64,000 bases of DNA from Streptomyces sp. NBC_01235 (GTDB lineage: Bacteria; Actinomycetota; Actinomycetes; Streptomycetales; Streptomycetaceae): contig NZ_CP108513.1 of the NCBI RefSeq assembly GCF_035989285.1, positions 4,588,001 to 4,652,000 on the forward strand. The letters run 5' to 3'. The first letter of the stretch is position 1; each line of letters opens with the position of its first letter. The notes beneath the pieces were generated by a model. It saw only the letters and a program-made list of their open reading frames with translations, was not told the DNA's origin and did no database searches. Made by a program: the position numbers and the translations under genes. Of this stretch, positions 55,661-63,124 are shown piece by piece.

Positions 55661-57048
55661 CCGACTCCGCCACCATGGCGGGCCTGGATCCGGCCGCCCT
55701 CGCCGACGTGCTGAGGCTGGCCGGGTCCCCCGGCTTCGACCGCGTCCAAGACCAGATCCGCCGGACCGGCGGCTGCTCCGACCCGATCCACCTCCAGGGC
55801 ACCACCGTCACGCGGGACAAGGCCACCGGAGAGGTACTGCACTCCTACAGCACCGACACCGAGCCCGGCGGCCGACTCCGCGTCGCCTGCGGCAACCGCC
55901 GTGCTTCCCGCTGCCCCTCCTGCGCCTGGACCTACGCGGGCGACACGTACCACCTCATCCGCGCCGGACTCGTCGGCGACCCCGCCAAAGGCACCCCTCA
56001 CACGATCCGGGATCACCCTCGGGTCTTCGCCACCCTGACCGCCCCCTCCTTCGGCCCCGTCCACAACCGCCCCGGTAACCGCCCCTGCCGCTGCGGCAAG
56101 CACCATCCCGAAGACGCGCCCGAACTCGGCACCGCCGTCGACCCGTCCTCGTACGACTACGCGGGCGCGGTGCTGTGGAACAACCACGCTTCCGGCCTGT
56201 GGCGCTACTTCACGATCTACCTCCGCCGCGAGATCGCCCGCCGCGCCGGCCTCACCCAGAAAGCGGCCCATGAGGCGTCCCGCATCTCGTTCGGCAAGGT
56301 CGCCGAGTACCAGAAACGCGGTGCCGTCCACTTTCACGCCGTCATCCGCTTCGACGGACCCGACGGACCGGACTCCCCGCCCCCGGCCTGGGCCACCCTC
56401 GACCTGCTCACCGAAGCGATCCGCGCCGCCGCTTCCCGCGTCGCCGTCGACGTCGCCTCGGCCGGTGACCAGCCCGCCCGAACCCTGCGCTGGGGCATCC
56501 AACTCGACGTCCAGCCCATCGGTGCCTTCGGCAACGGCGAGGAGATCACCGAACAGGCAGTGGCCTCCTACGTCGCCAAGTACGCCACCAAGGCGGCCGA
56601 GACCACCGGCACGGTAGACCGACCCATCGGCAACAAAGAGGCCCTGGTCCTGCTCGACGTCGCCGACCACCCCCGCCGACTCATCGAAGCCTGCCTCGAC
56701 CTCCACCCCCTCTACCCGGACCGCAAGCTCCGCGACTGGGCCCACATGCTCGGCTTCCGCGGCCACTTCTCCACCAAGTCCCGCCGCTACTCCACCACCC
56801 TCGGCGCCCTCCGCAAGGTCCGCGCCGACTACCGCGCTGCCCAGCAACGCCAGTCCCTCGGCCTGCCCGATCCCACCGCCCCGGAGGCAACCACCCTGAC
56901 CCTCGCCCACTGGTCCTACGCCGGTCACGGCCACACCCCCGGCGAATCCTGGCTCGCCGACAGCATCCGCCGCGACATCCAACTCAACCGCGAGACCGCT
57001 CGGGAAGAACGGCACGCCCAACCCGACCTGGAAGGAGCCGCAGCATGA
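55657..57048 (+). CDS. RepSA-like rolling-circle replication initiator
   Basis: The 463-residue protein has a CGNRRASRCPSCAW zinc motif (about 76-90), a CRCGKHHPED motif, an HUH-type motif in GAVHFHAVIRF (about 222-232) and a downstream VASYVAKYATKAA segment (about 305-317) with tyrosines that could nick DNA. These are features of pSAM2-type Rep proteins, which replicate the excised circle. The origin is often inside rep in this family. The GTG start overlaps the upstream stop. Xis and Int follow directly. Confidence 0.88.
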   Translation: MTDSATMAGLDPAALADVLRLAGSPGFDRVQDQIRRTGGCSDPIHLQGTTVTRDKATGEVLHSYSTDTEPGGRLRVACGNRRASRCPSCAWTYAGDTYHLIRAGLVGDPAKGTPHTIRDHPRVFATLTAPSFGPVHNRPGNRPCRCGKHHPEDAPELGTAVDPSSYDYAGAVLWNNHASGLWRYFTIYLRREIARRAGLTQKAAHEASRISFGKVAEYQKRGAVHFHAVIRFDGPDGPDSPPPAWATLDLLTEAIRAAASRVAVDVASAGDQPARTLRWGIQLDVQPIGAFGNGEEITEQAVASYVAKYATKAAETTGTVDRPIGNKEALVLLDVADHPRRLIEACLDLHPLYPDRKLRDWAHMLGFRGHFSTKSRRYSTTLGALRKVRADYRAAQQRQSLGLPDPTAPEATTLTLAHWSYAGHGHTPGESWLADSIRRDIQLNRETAREERHAQPDLEGAAA

Positions 57049-57233
57049 CCACCGCCGCCCCCGAACTGCTCACCGTGCCTGAGGTCATGGGTCGGCTGAA
57101 GCTCGGGCGTTCCAAGGTGTACGACCTGATCCGCTCCAAGCGAATTGCCTCGATCACCGAGGGCCGGTGCCGTCGGATCCCCGCGAGCGCGCTTCAGGAC
57201 TACATCCACGCCCGGCTTGAGGAGGCTGCCTGA
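57045..57233 (+). CDS. xis: excisionase-type HTH protein (Xis)
   Basis: This 62-residue MerR/excisionase HTH (LLTVPEVMGRLKLGRSKVYD, then LIRSKRI) overlaps rep by 4 bp and int by 1 bp. In AICEs such proteins bend the attachment sites and direct Int towards excision. Confidence 0.9.
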   Translation: MTTAAPELLTVPEVMGRLKLGRSKVYDLIRSKRIASITEGRCRRIPASALQDYIHARLEEAA

Positions 57234-58441
57234 TGCCTCCACGCAAGCGGAATCCCAACGGTTCGGGCACAGTCACAAGGCGGGCTGACGGCCGGTACCA
57301 GGCGGCCGTGTACGTCCCGCAGCCAGACGGGACCATGAAACGGAAGTACGCCTACGGCCCGACATTCGACGAGTGCGACCGCAAGCGTCGTGAGCTGATC
57401 GACCGCACCAACGGAGGCATCCCCACTCCGACCCGCGACATGACCTTGGGTCAGTGGTTCGACTACTGGCTTGAGGTCGTGGTGAAGCCGAATCTCGCGC
57501 CGAACAGTTACCGGTCATATGAATCGGCGGTGCGCCACCATCTCCGCCCGCGTCTGGGCTCCAAGGTCATGCTGAAGCTCGGCGTCAAAGAGCTGCGAGG
57601 GGTCGTGCAGGTCCTCGCCCAGGACGAAGGAGCCAAGACCGCCAAACGGGCGCTGCGGGTCCTCTCAGCGGCGCTCACGGCCGCCATGGTCGAAGACATC
57701 GGTCTCACCCGGAACGTGACCAAGCTCGTGCACGTGCGGGCGACCACGGACAGCGGCAAGAGCTGGGACGCCGTGACGGTGCTCCGCTTCCTGGCTGCCG
57801 CTCGACGTCTCACCCCCTACTACCCGACGTTCCTCCTGCTCTGCCTCCTCGGCCTGCGCCGGGCTGAGGTGTGCGGGCTGCGCTGGGAGAACATCGACCT
57901 CGACAACCGGATCATCTGGGTGGAGCAGCAGCGGCAGCGCGCCAGCGCGGGAACGATCGACGCGGAACTCAAGACCGAGACATCCAAGGCTCCGTTGCCC
58001 TTGCCCGCCCAATGCATCGCTCCCCTTCGCTGGATGCGGATGCGTACGGCCATGCTGCGCGAGGACGCGATCAACAAAGGGCGCCCCTGGTTCGAGGATC
58101 CGGAGAGCCACGTGTTCGTGACCCGGACTGGCCGGCCGCTCACGCCGGATCAGCTCTACCTGGTGTTGCAACGGATCATCAGGGTGGAGGGCCTCGGCAA
58201 GATGAACCCCAAGGGGCTTCGAAAGTCCTGCGGCACGCTGCTCGTCCACCTGCGGGTGCACCCGAGGATCGTCAAGACGATCCTGCGGCACAGCCGGATT
58301 TCGACGACCATGGACATCTACGCTGAGGCACTGGACCCGGACGTGATCGAAGCCGTGGGGCAGCTTGACCGGCTGCTGCGGCAACCGGCCCGTATCCGGG
58401 AGCTGGAAGCCGCTCGATCGGACCTGGAAACCGCCGCTTGA
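57233..58441 (+). CDS. int: tyrosine-family site-specific integrase
   Basis: The 402-residue enzyme has an N-terminal arm-binding region, a core-binding SAM-like domain (TLGQWFDYWLEVVVKPNLAP onwards) and a catalytic domain. Catalytic residues: Arg in LLGLRRAEVCGLRW, the second Arg in NPKGLRKSCGTLL, His in LRHSRISTTMDIY, and the nucleophilic Tyr in MDIYAEA. The usual HxxR box is KxxR here, a variation known in the family. It should recombine the site at the mtrA start with the element site. It lies 80 bp from attR, with a terminator between. Confidence 0.93.
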   Translation: MPPRKRNPNGSGTVTRRADGRYQAAVYVPQPDGTMKRKYAYGPTFDECDRKRRELIDRTNGGIPTPTRDMTLGQWFDYWLEVVVKPNLAPNSYRSYESAVRHHLRPRLGSKVMLKLGVKELRGVVQVLAQDEGAKTAKRALRVLSAALTAAMVEDIGLTRNVTKLVHVRATTDSGKSWDAVTVLRFLAAARRLTPYYPTFLLLCLLGLRRAEVCGLRWENIDLDNRIIWVEQQRQRASAGTIDAELKTETSKAPLPLPAQCIAPLRWMRMRTAMLREDAINKGRPWFEDPESHVFVTRTGRPLTPDQLYLVLQRIIRVEGLGKMNPKGLRKSCGTLLVHLRVHPRIVKTILRHSRISTTMDIYAEALDPDVIEAVGQLDRLLRQPARIRELEAARSDLETAA

Positions 58442-58458
58442 TGTAGGCCACTGATGTC

Positions 58459-58500
58459 ACGGCCCCCCTCCTCGCGCATCGTCGCAGGTAGGGGGGCCGT
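58459..58500 (+). terminator. terminator after int
   Basis: Perfect 11-nt arms ACGGCCCCCCT and AGGGGGGCCGT with a 20-nt loop follow the int stop, with TTCC after the stem. It would keep AICE transcripts out of attR. TGATGTCA (58452-58459), the same box as near attL, abuts it. Confidence 0.8.
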
Positions 58501-58521
58501 TTCCGTTGATCAGGCTGGGAG

Positions 58522-58609
58522 CATCCCATTCTCGTAACAGTGACAGAGGCGCTGGTGAGCAGGGTCACTGGCCCGTGACGATAGTCGTACGCGACCGTCA
58601 CTGTCTGCC
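58522..58609. other. right attachment region (attR), probable original mtrA promoter
   Basis: This is the counterpart of 48166-48253 (gapless, 75 of 88 identical). It contains five GTNAC pentamers (GTAAC, GTGAC, GTCAC, GTGAC, GTCAC), while the left copy keeps two. If the crossover lies in the shared CATCCCATTCTC, this copy is the chromosome's own mtrA upstream region, now cut off from mtrA and facing away from the acetyltransferase gene. Confidence 0.6.
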
Positions 58610-58718
58610 CCCGCCCTCCGTAGGCGGTGTCAGCGACCGATACCGGCGCCGATGCCAGTAGCGCTGTCAGCGAAAATCTCGGTGCGCCGCGGCACCCTCC
58701 GGTGGTGGGATGCGCCGC

Positions 58719-59567
58719 ATGAGCGACCCGTTGCGCGACCGCATCGAGCAGTACTACGCCACCGTGCCCCTCCTCTTCGCCGACGCCGAGGACTTCGGCC
58801 CGCTGCGTCTGTTCGTGCGCAAGGAGCCCGGCGCCCCGTACTACGGCGGCCCGAGCCACGCCCAGCCCACCGCCGAAGGCGCGGCTTGCGTCGGCTCCGA
58901 CGACATCGCCCGGGTGCGGGCCCGCCAGCGTGAGCTCGGTGTGCCGGAGGCGTTCGAATGGCTGGCCGAGTCGGCACCGACGCTGCGTGCCCGTATCGAG
59001 GCCGCCGGGCTCGAGGTGCTGCGCCGTCCGCTGATGGTTCTCCCTCCGCACCACTCGCTCCCTCCGCAGCCCCTGCCGGACGGCGTGACACTGCGCGCCC
59101 TGACCGCGGACGACCCCGTACTGCCCGCCGCCCTCGCCCTCCCCCGCCTGGCCTTCGCCGGGAAGAGCACCCCCACGACGGGCGCGTTGGACCGTACGGA
59201 GCTGTCGAGGCCGGCCGAAGAGCTGACGGCGGACGGCACGGTGGCCACGATCCGCCCCACGATCCGCGACGGACGCAAGACGCTCGTCGCCGCCCTCGCC
59301 CCGGACGGCACCCCACTCGCCACCGGCCACTACCACCCGGCGACCGGCACCACAGAGATCGGCGGCGTCGGCACCCTGCCCTGCGCCCGCCGCCAGGGTC
59401 TGGCCGCCGCCGTGACGGCGGCCCTGGTCACCCACGCCCGCGACCGCGGCGTAGACACGATCTTCCTCGCCTACGCGCTGGAGTCCGTCGCCCGCATCTA
59501 CGCCCGCCTGGGCTTCCGCCCCGCCGGCACGACCTTGCTGATCGCCAACCAACCCGCACGCTCGTAG
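58719..59567 (+). CDS. GNAT-family acetyltransferase
   Basis: The 282-residue protein has an N-terminal half of uncertain fold (YYATVPLLFADAEDFGPLRL onwards) and a C-terminal GNAT domain with the acetyl-CoA loop GVGTLPCARRQGLAAAVTAA and AYALESVARIYARLGF. The substrate is unknown. The ATG at 58719 (MSDPLRD) is likely. It is the first chromosomal gene right of the element. Confidence 0.85.
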   Translation: MSDPLRDRIEQYYATVPLLFADAEDFGPLRLFVRKEPGAPYYGGPSHAQPTAEGAACVGSDDIARVRARQRELGVPEAFEWLAESAPTLRARIEAAGLEVLRRPLMVLPPHHSLPPQPLPDGVTLRALTADDPVLPAALALPRLAFAGKSTPTTGALDRTELSRPAEELTADGTVATIRPTIRDGRKTLVAALAPDGTPLATGHYHPATGTTEIGGVGTLPCARRQGLAAAVTAALVTHARDRGVDTIFLAYALESVARIYARLGFRPAGTTLLIANQPARS

Positions 59568-59608
59568 CACCGACTCCGGATCACGCAGAAGACCGACGGC
59601 CGGTCCGG

Positions 59609-60754
59609 TCAGGGCCGGTCCCCTTCGTGGGCCGCCCTGCCGCACAGCTCGGCAAGGGCATCGGCGGTCACCGGCGATATCACGCCCTCCTCCGTGACGA
59701 TCGCCGTCACCAACTCCGGCGGTGTCACGTCGAACGCCGGGTTGTACGCCTGGGTTCCCAGGGGTGCCACCGGAATCCCTCCTCCCGCTCCCGTCACCGG
59801 CGCCTGGGGCGCCGCGACTTCCGTCACCTCGAAGCCGGGACGCTGCTCCACCTCGATCGACGCCCCGTCCGGCGTTCCCGGATCCACCGTCGTCACCGGC
59901 GCCACCACGATGAACGGCACGTGGTGGTAGCGCGCGAGCACCGCGAGCGGATAGCTCCCCACCTTGTTCGCCACCGACCCGTCGGCCGCGATCCGGTCCG
60001 CCCCGATCAGCACCGCGTCGACCTCCCCCGCCGCGAAGAGCGAACCCGCCGCGTTGTCCGTCAGCAAGGTGTACGCCATGCCGTTGCGGGCCGCTTCGTA
60101 CGCCGTGAGGCGGGCACCCTGCAGCAGTGGACGCGTCTCGTCCACCCACAGTCGGCGAAGCCGCCCCGCCCGGTGCGCGGCGAGCGCCACCGCGAACGCC
60201 GTCCCCTCCCCGCCCGACACCAGCGCACCGGTGTTGCAGTGCGTGAGGACCCGGTGCCCACCGCCGGACTGCAACTCGTCGAGGAGCGCCAGCCCGTGCC
60301 CGGCCATCCGTGCACTGGCCTCCGCGTCCTCCCGGTGCAGCTGCCGCGCGGCCGCCAGCGCCGCCAGCGCGCCCTGCCCCGGATCGCCGCCCCCGGCGAG
60401 TGCCGCCTGGTACGCGGACCGGGCCCGGCCCACCCCGACGGACAGGTTCACCGCGGTGGGCCGGGCGCCCGCCAGCGAGTTCGCGGCCTCGTCCACGTCG
60501 AAGCCGCGCGCGGCGGCGAGCGCGACGCCGTACGCCCCGGCGATCCCGAGCAGCGGCGCCCCCCGCACGGCCAGCGAGCGGATCGCCTCCACCAGCACGG
60601 ATGCGTCCGTACACACCAGTTCGACTTCCTCGGCCGGGAGTCTCGTCTGGTCGAGAAGGACCAGTACGGGACCTTCGGGCGGCTCCTCCCAACGGAGCGC
60701 CGGTGTCTCGGTCGGCCGCTTGTCCTCACCGGATTGCGCGTACTGATCAGCCAT
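59609..60754 (-). CDS. mtnA: methylthioribose-1-phosphate isomerase
   Basis: MtnA turns methylthioribose-1-phosphate into methylthioribulose-1-phosphate in the methionine salvage pathway. The eIF2B-like fold is clear: AIRSLAVRGAPLLGIAGAYG, the catalytic cysteine in LTHCNTGAL (about 172), the catalytic aspartate in IGADRIAADGSVANKVGSYP (about 250), and YNPAFDVTPPELVTAI near the end. The 381-residue length is normal. The gene adjoins mtrA in S. coelicolor as I recall, so it marks the right boundary of the insertion. Confidence 0.95.
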   Translation of the reverse strand: MADQYAQSGEDKRPTETPALRWEEPPEGPVLVLLDQTRLPAEEVELVCTDASVLVEAIRSLAVRGAPLLGIAGAYGVALAAARGFDVDEAANSLAGARPTAVNLSVGVGRARSAYQAALAGGGDPGQGALAALAAARQLHREDAEASARMAGHGLALLDELQSGGGHRVLTHCNTGALVSGGEGTAFAVALAAHRAGRLRRLWVDETRPLLQGARLTAYEAARNGMAYTLLTDNAAGSLFAAGEVDAVLIGADRIAADGSVANKVGSYPLAVLARYHHVPFIVVAPVTTVDPGTPDGASIEVEQRPGFEVTEVAAPQAPVTGAGGGIPVAPLGTQAYNPAFDVTPPELVTAIVTEEGVISPVTADALAELCGRAAHEGDRP

Positions 60755-60894
60755 GGGGTCAGTCTGCCCACTATCCGGCGGACCATTGAAGGTGTAGGGC
60801 CCGTACCGCGGCCGGGCCCATGGTCAGCACCCCATGGCACGATGGCTCCCAACCTGCCACCGCGAACGCGGACGGGCACCGTGAAGGAGCGACG

Positions 60895-62274
60895 ATGAAA
60901 GACACTCCGGGCTGGGCCTCGCCCGGATCCGCCCCGTCCGACGGACAGGAGCCCGGCGCGTCCCACCCGGCCGAGCCCACCGATCGGCCCGTCGGCGCGC
61001 AGCCCGCGGACCAGCCGGGCGTGAACGCACAGAGCCCCGGCACGAAGTGGTCCAAGGAACAGCCGCCACCCGGCCAGTGGTCCGCGCCCGCAGGCCCCCA
61101 GAACCCCGGCCGGACACCGCCACCCCCACCGCCCCCGCCGCCCGGCCCGGGCTGGAGCACCCGCCCGCCCGCCGGACCGGGCGGTGGACACCCCGGCGGT
61201 CCCGCGGGCCCCGGCGGGCACGGTGGCTACGGCGGTTACGGCCCTCCCGGCGGCTGGGGCGCCGGCTGGGGCGGCCCCCCGCCCGCCGCGAAGCCCGGCG
61301 TGATTCCGCTGCGCCCGCTCGGCGTGGGCGAGATCCTCGACGGCGCCGTCGCCACCATGCGCACCTACTGGCGCACGGTGCTCGGCATCTCGCTGACCGT
61401 CGCGATCGTCACCCAGGTCTTCGTCGTCCTGCTGCAGGGCCTGCTCCTCGACGGCTCCACCGACACCACCGCTCTCGGAGACCCGAGCGCGACCGTCGAC
61501 GAGCAGTTCGACGCCATGGGCGACGCCATGCGCGCCTCCGGCCCCGTGCTGCTCATCACGCTCCTCGGCACCATCACGGCGACCGCCCTGCTCACGGCCG
61601 TCACCAGCCGCGCGGTGCTCGGCAAACCCGTCACTCTCAGGGACGCCTGGCGCGACGCCCGCCCCCAGGTGCCCAGGCTGTTCGGTCTGATCTTCCTGCT
61701 GATGCTCATCGCCGCCGGCGTCGTCCTCGCGTGCCTGCTGCCCGGAATCCTCGTGAGCGCCGCCGGAAGCTCCGACGCGGGTGCCGCGCTCAAGGCCTTC
61801 GGCATCCTCGGCTCGATCGTCCTCGTGCTGTGGCTGCTGATCCGCCTCTCCCTCGCCTCGCCCGCTCTGATGCTGGAGAAGCAGGGCATCAAGAAGTCGC
61901 TCGGCCGTTCCGCGAAGCTCACCCGCGGCTCCTGGTGGCGCGTCTTCGGCATCCAGCTGCTCGCCCTGATCATCGCGAACATCGTCGCGATGATCGTCGT
62001 CGTGCCCTTCGCCCTCCTCGGCGCCGCCCTGAGCGACGGCGGTGTCGGCGGCATGGTCGAGGCGGGCAGCGGCTTCGGCTGGACCTACTTGATCGTCAGC
62101 GGCATCGGCTCGGTCATCGGCTCCATGATCACCTTCCCGATCGCGGCGGGCGTCATCGTGCTGCTGTACATCGACCAGCGCATCCGCCGCGAGGCCCTCG
62201 ACCTCGACCTGGCTCGCGCCGCAGGCCTCCAGGGCTACGGCTCTCCCGCTCCCGGCACCACCCCGGGGAGCTGA
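60895..62274 (+). CDS. membrane protein with glycerophosphodiester-phosphodiesterase-type membrane domain
   Basis: The first 140 residues are disordered, with a run of nine prolines and Gly/Pro-rich sequence. The rest (about 140-459) has six hydrophobic segments and the pattern IPLRPLGVGEILDGAVATMR, SLASPALMLEKQGIKKSLGR and SAKLTRGSWWRVF, which I associate with the GDPD membrane domain or DUF7544/7847 group. No phosphodiesterase catalytic domain is present. A GAAGGAG precedes the ATG. It is first in an operon with the next two genes. Confidence 0.8.
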   Translation: MKDTPGWASPGSAPSDGQEPGASHPAEPTDRPVGAQPADQPGVNAQSPGTKWSKEQPPPGQWSAPAGPQNPGRTPPPPPPPPPGPGWSTRPPAGPGGGHPGGPAGPGGHGGYGGYGPPGGWGAGWGGPPPAAKPGVIPLRPLGVGEILDGAVATMRTYWRTVLGISLTVAIVTQVFVVLLQGLLLDGSTDTTALGDPSATVDEQFDAMGDAMRASGPVLLITLLGTITATALLTAVTSRAVLGKPVTLRDAWRDARPQVPRLFGLIFLLMLIAAGVVLACLLPGILVSAAGSSDAGAALKAFGILGSIVLVLWLLIRLSLASPALMLEKQGIKKSLGRSAKLTRGSWWRVFGIQLLALIIANIVAMIVVVPFALLGAALSDGGVGGMVEAGSGFGWTYLIVSGIGSVIGSMITFPIAAGVIVLLYIDQRIRREALDLDLARAAGLQGYGSPAPGTTPGS

Positions 62275-62278
62275 TGCG

Positions 62279-63124
62279 GTGAGCCTGGCGGGGGGAGTTC
62301 TCACAGCGGTACCGCTCCCGGGCAGCCTGCCCGCCCGGACGCTGCCCAGCATCACCCACACGCCCCTTGCGGCCTTCTCCCGCGCCGCCGACCGGGCCGT
62401 GGAAGCCCTGCTGCGGGCGAGCGGCGACGGCACCGTGCTGTCACTGGCCCGCTCGGGCGACGAACCGCCGGTGACCATCCCCCGTGATCCCGCGCGGGAG
62501 GCGGCCCACCGCGAGCTGTCCAAGGACCTGTACCACCAGAACGACTCCGGCCTGTTCCAACGCGCCCTGGACACCTTGTGGGACTGGATCGGCGACCTCT
62601 TCGACACCGCCTCGACCGCCACCCCCGGCGGCACACTCGGCCTCCTGGTCGTCGTCCTCGCCGTCGTAGCCGTCGTGGGCGCCCTGTGGTGGCGCCTGGG
62701 CACCCCGCGCCGCCAACCCTCCTCCACCACCGCCCTGTTCGACGACCGCCCCCGTAACGCCGCCGAACACCGCGCGGCCGCCGAGGCGCACGCCGCCCAG
62801 GGCCACTGGAACCAGGCCGTCCAGGAACGGATGCGCGCCATCGTCCGCTCCCTGGAGGAACGTGCCCTCCTCGACGCCCGCCCCGGCCGCACGGCCGACG
62901 AGGCCGCCGCCGAGGCCGGCCGCACCCTGCCCGCCCACACCGACCGACTGCGCACCGCCGCCCGCGACTTCGACGACGTGACATACGGCGGTCGCAGGGC
63001 GACCGAGCAGTCGTACGGGCGCATGGCCGAACTCGACCTCGACCTGGAACGCACCAAGCCCCAACTGACGGCGAGCAGCACCCACACCGCGGCCCACCCC
63101 GCCCGCCAGGGAGCCGCCGAATGA
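62279..63124 (+). CDS. DUF4129-domain membrane protein
   Basis: A 281-residue protein: N-terminal extracytoplasmic part, one clear membrane segment (TLGLLVVVLAVVAVVGALWW, about 120-140), then a cytoplasmic DUF4129-like domain (EAHAAQGHWNQAVQERMRAI onwards, TLPAHTDRLRTAARDFDDVTYG). Such proteins commonly sit with DUF4350 and MoxR/DUF58 genes in actinobacteria. It starts 4 bp after the previous gene with GTG and overlaps the next by 4 bp. Confidence 0.82.
   Translation: MSLAGGVLTAVPLPGSLPARTLPSITHTPLAAFSRAADRAVEALLRASGDGTVLSLARSGDEPPVTIPRDPAREAAHRELSKDLYHQNDSGLFQRALDTLWDWIGDLFDTASTATPGGTLGLLVVVLAVVAVVGALWWRLGTPRRQPSSTTALFDDRPRNAAEHRAAAEAHAAQGHWNQAVQERMRAIVRSLEERALLDARPGRTADEAAAEAGRTLPAHTDRLRTAARDFDDVTYGGRRATEQSYGRMAELDLDLERTKPQLTASSTHTAAHPARQGAAE

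Larger units (their letters stand above)
48166..58609. mobile_element. integrated AICE (actinomycete integrative and conjugative element), about 10.4 kb
   Basis: The rep-xis-int set at the right end, a single FtsK/TraB-type translocase, Spd-like small membrane proteins and a regulatory block at the left end are the classic AICE layout (pSAM2/SLP1 type). An imperfect direct repeat of 88 bp flanks it. The neighbours across the element, mtrA and mtnA, are close together in other Streptomyces, which supports insertion. No tRNA gene lies at either end. No NUDIX/pra or GntR-type KorSA gene is visible, so control must differ from pSAM2. All genes read rightward. Confidence 0.9.

Noticed and set aside
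48166..58609. tRNA gene as the AICE attachment site
   Set aside because: I looked for a TTCGAATC-type T-arm and acceptor ends at both boundaries and found none; the repeat matches the mtrA upstream region instead.
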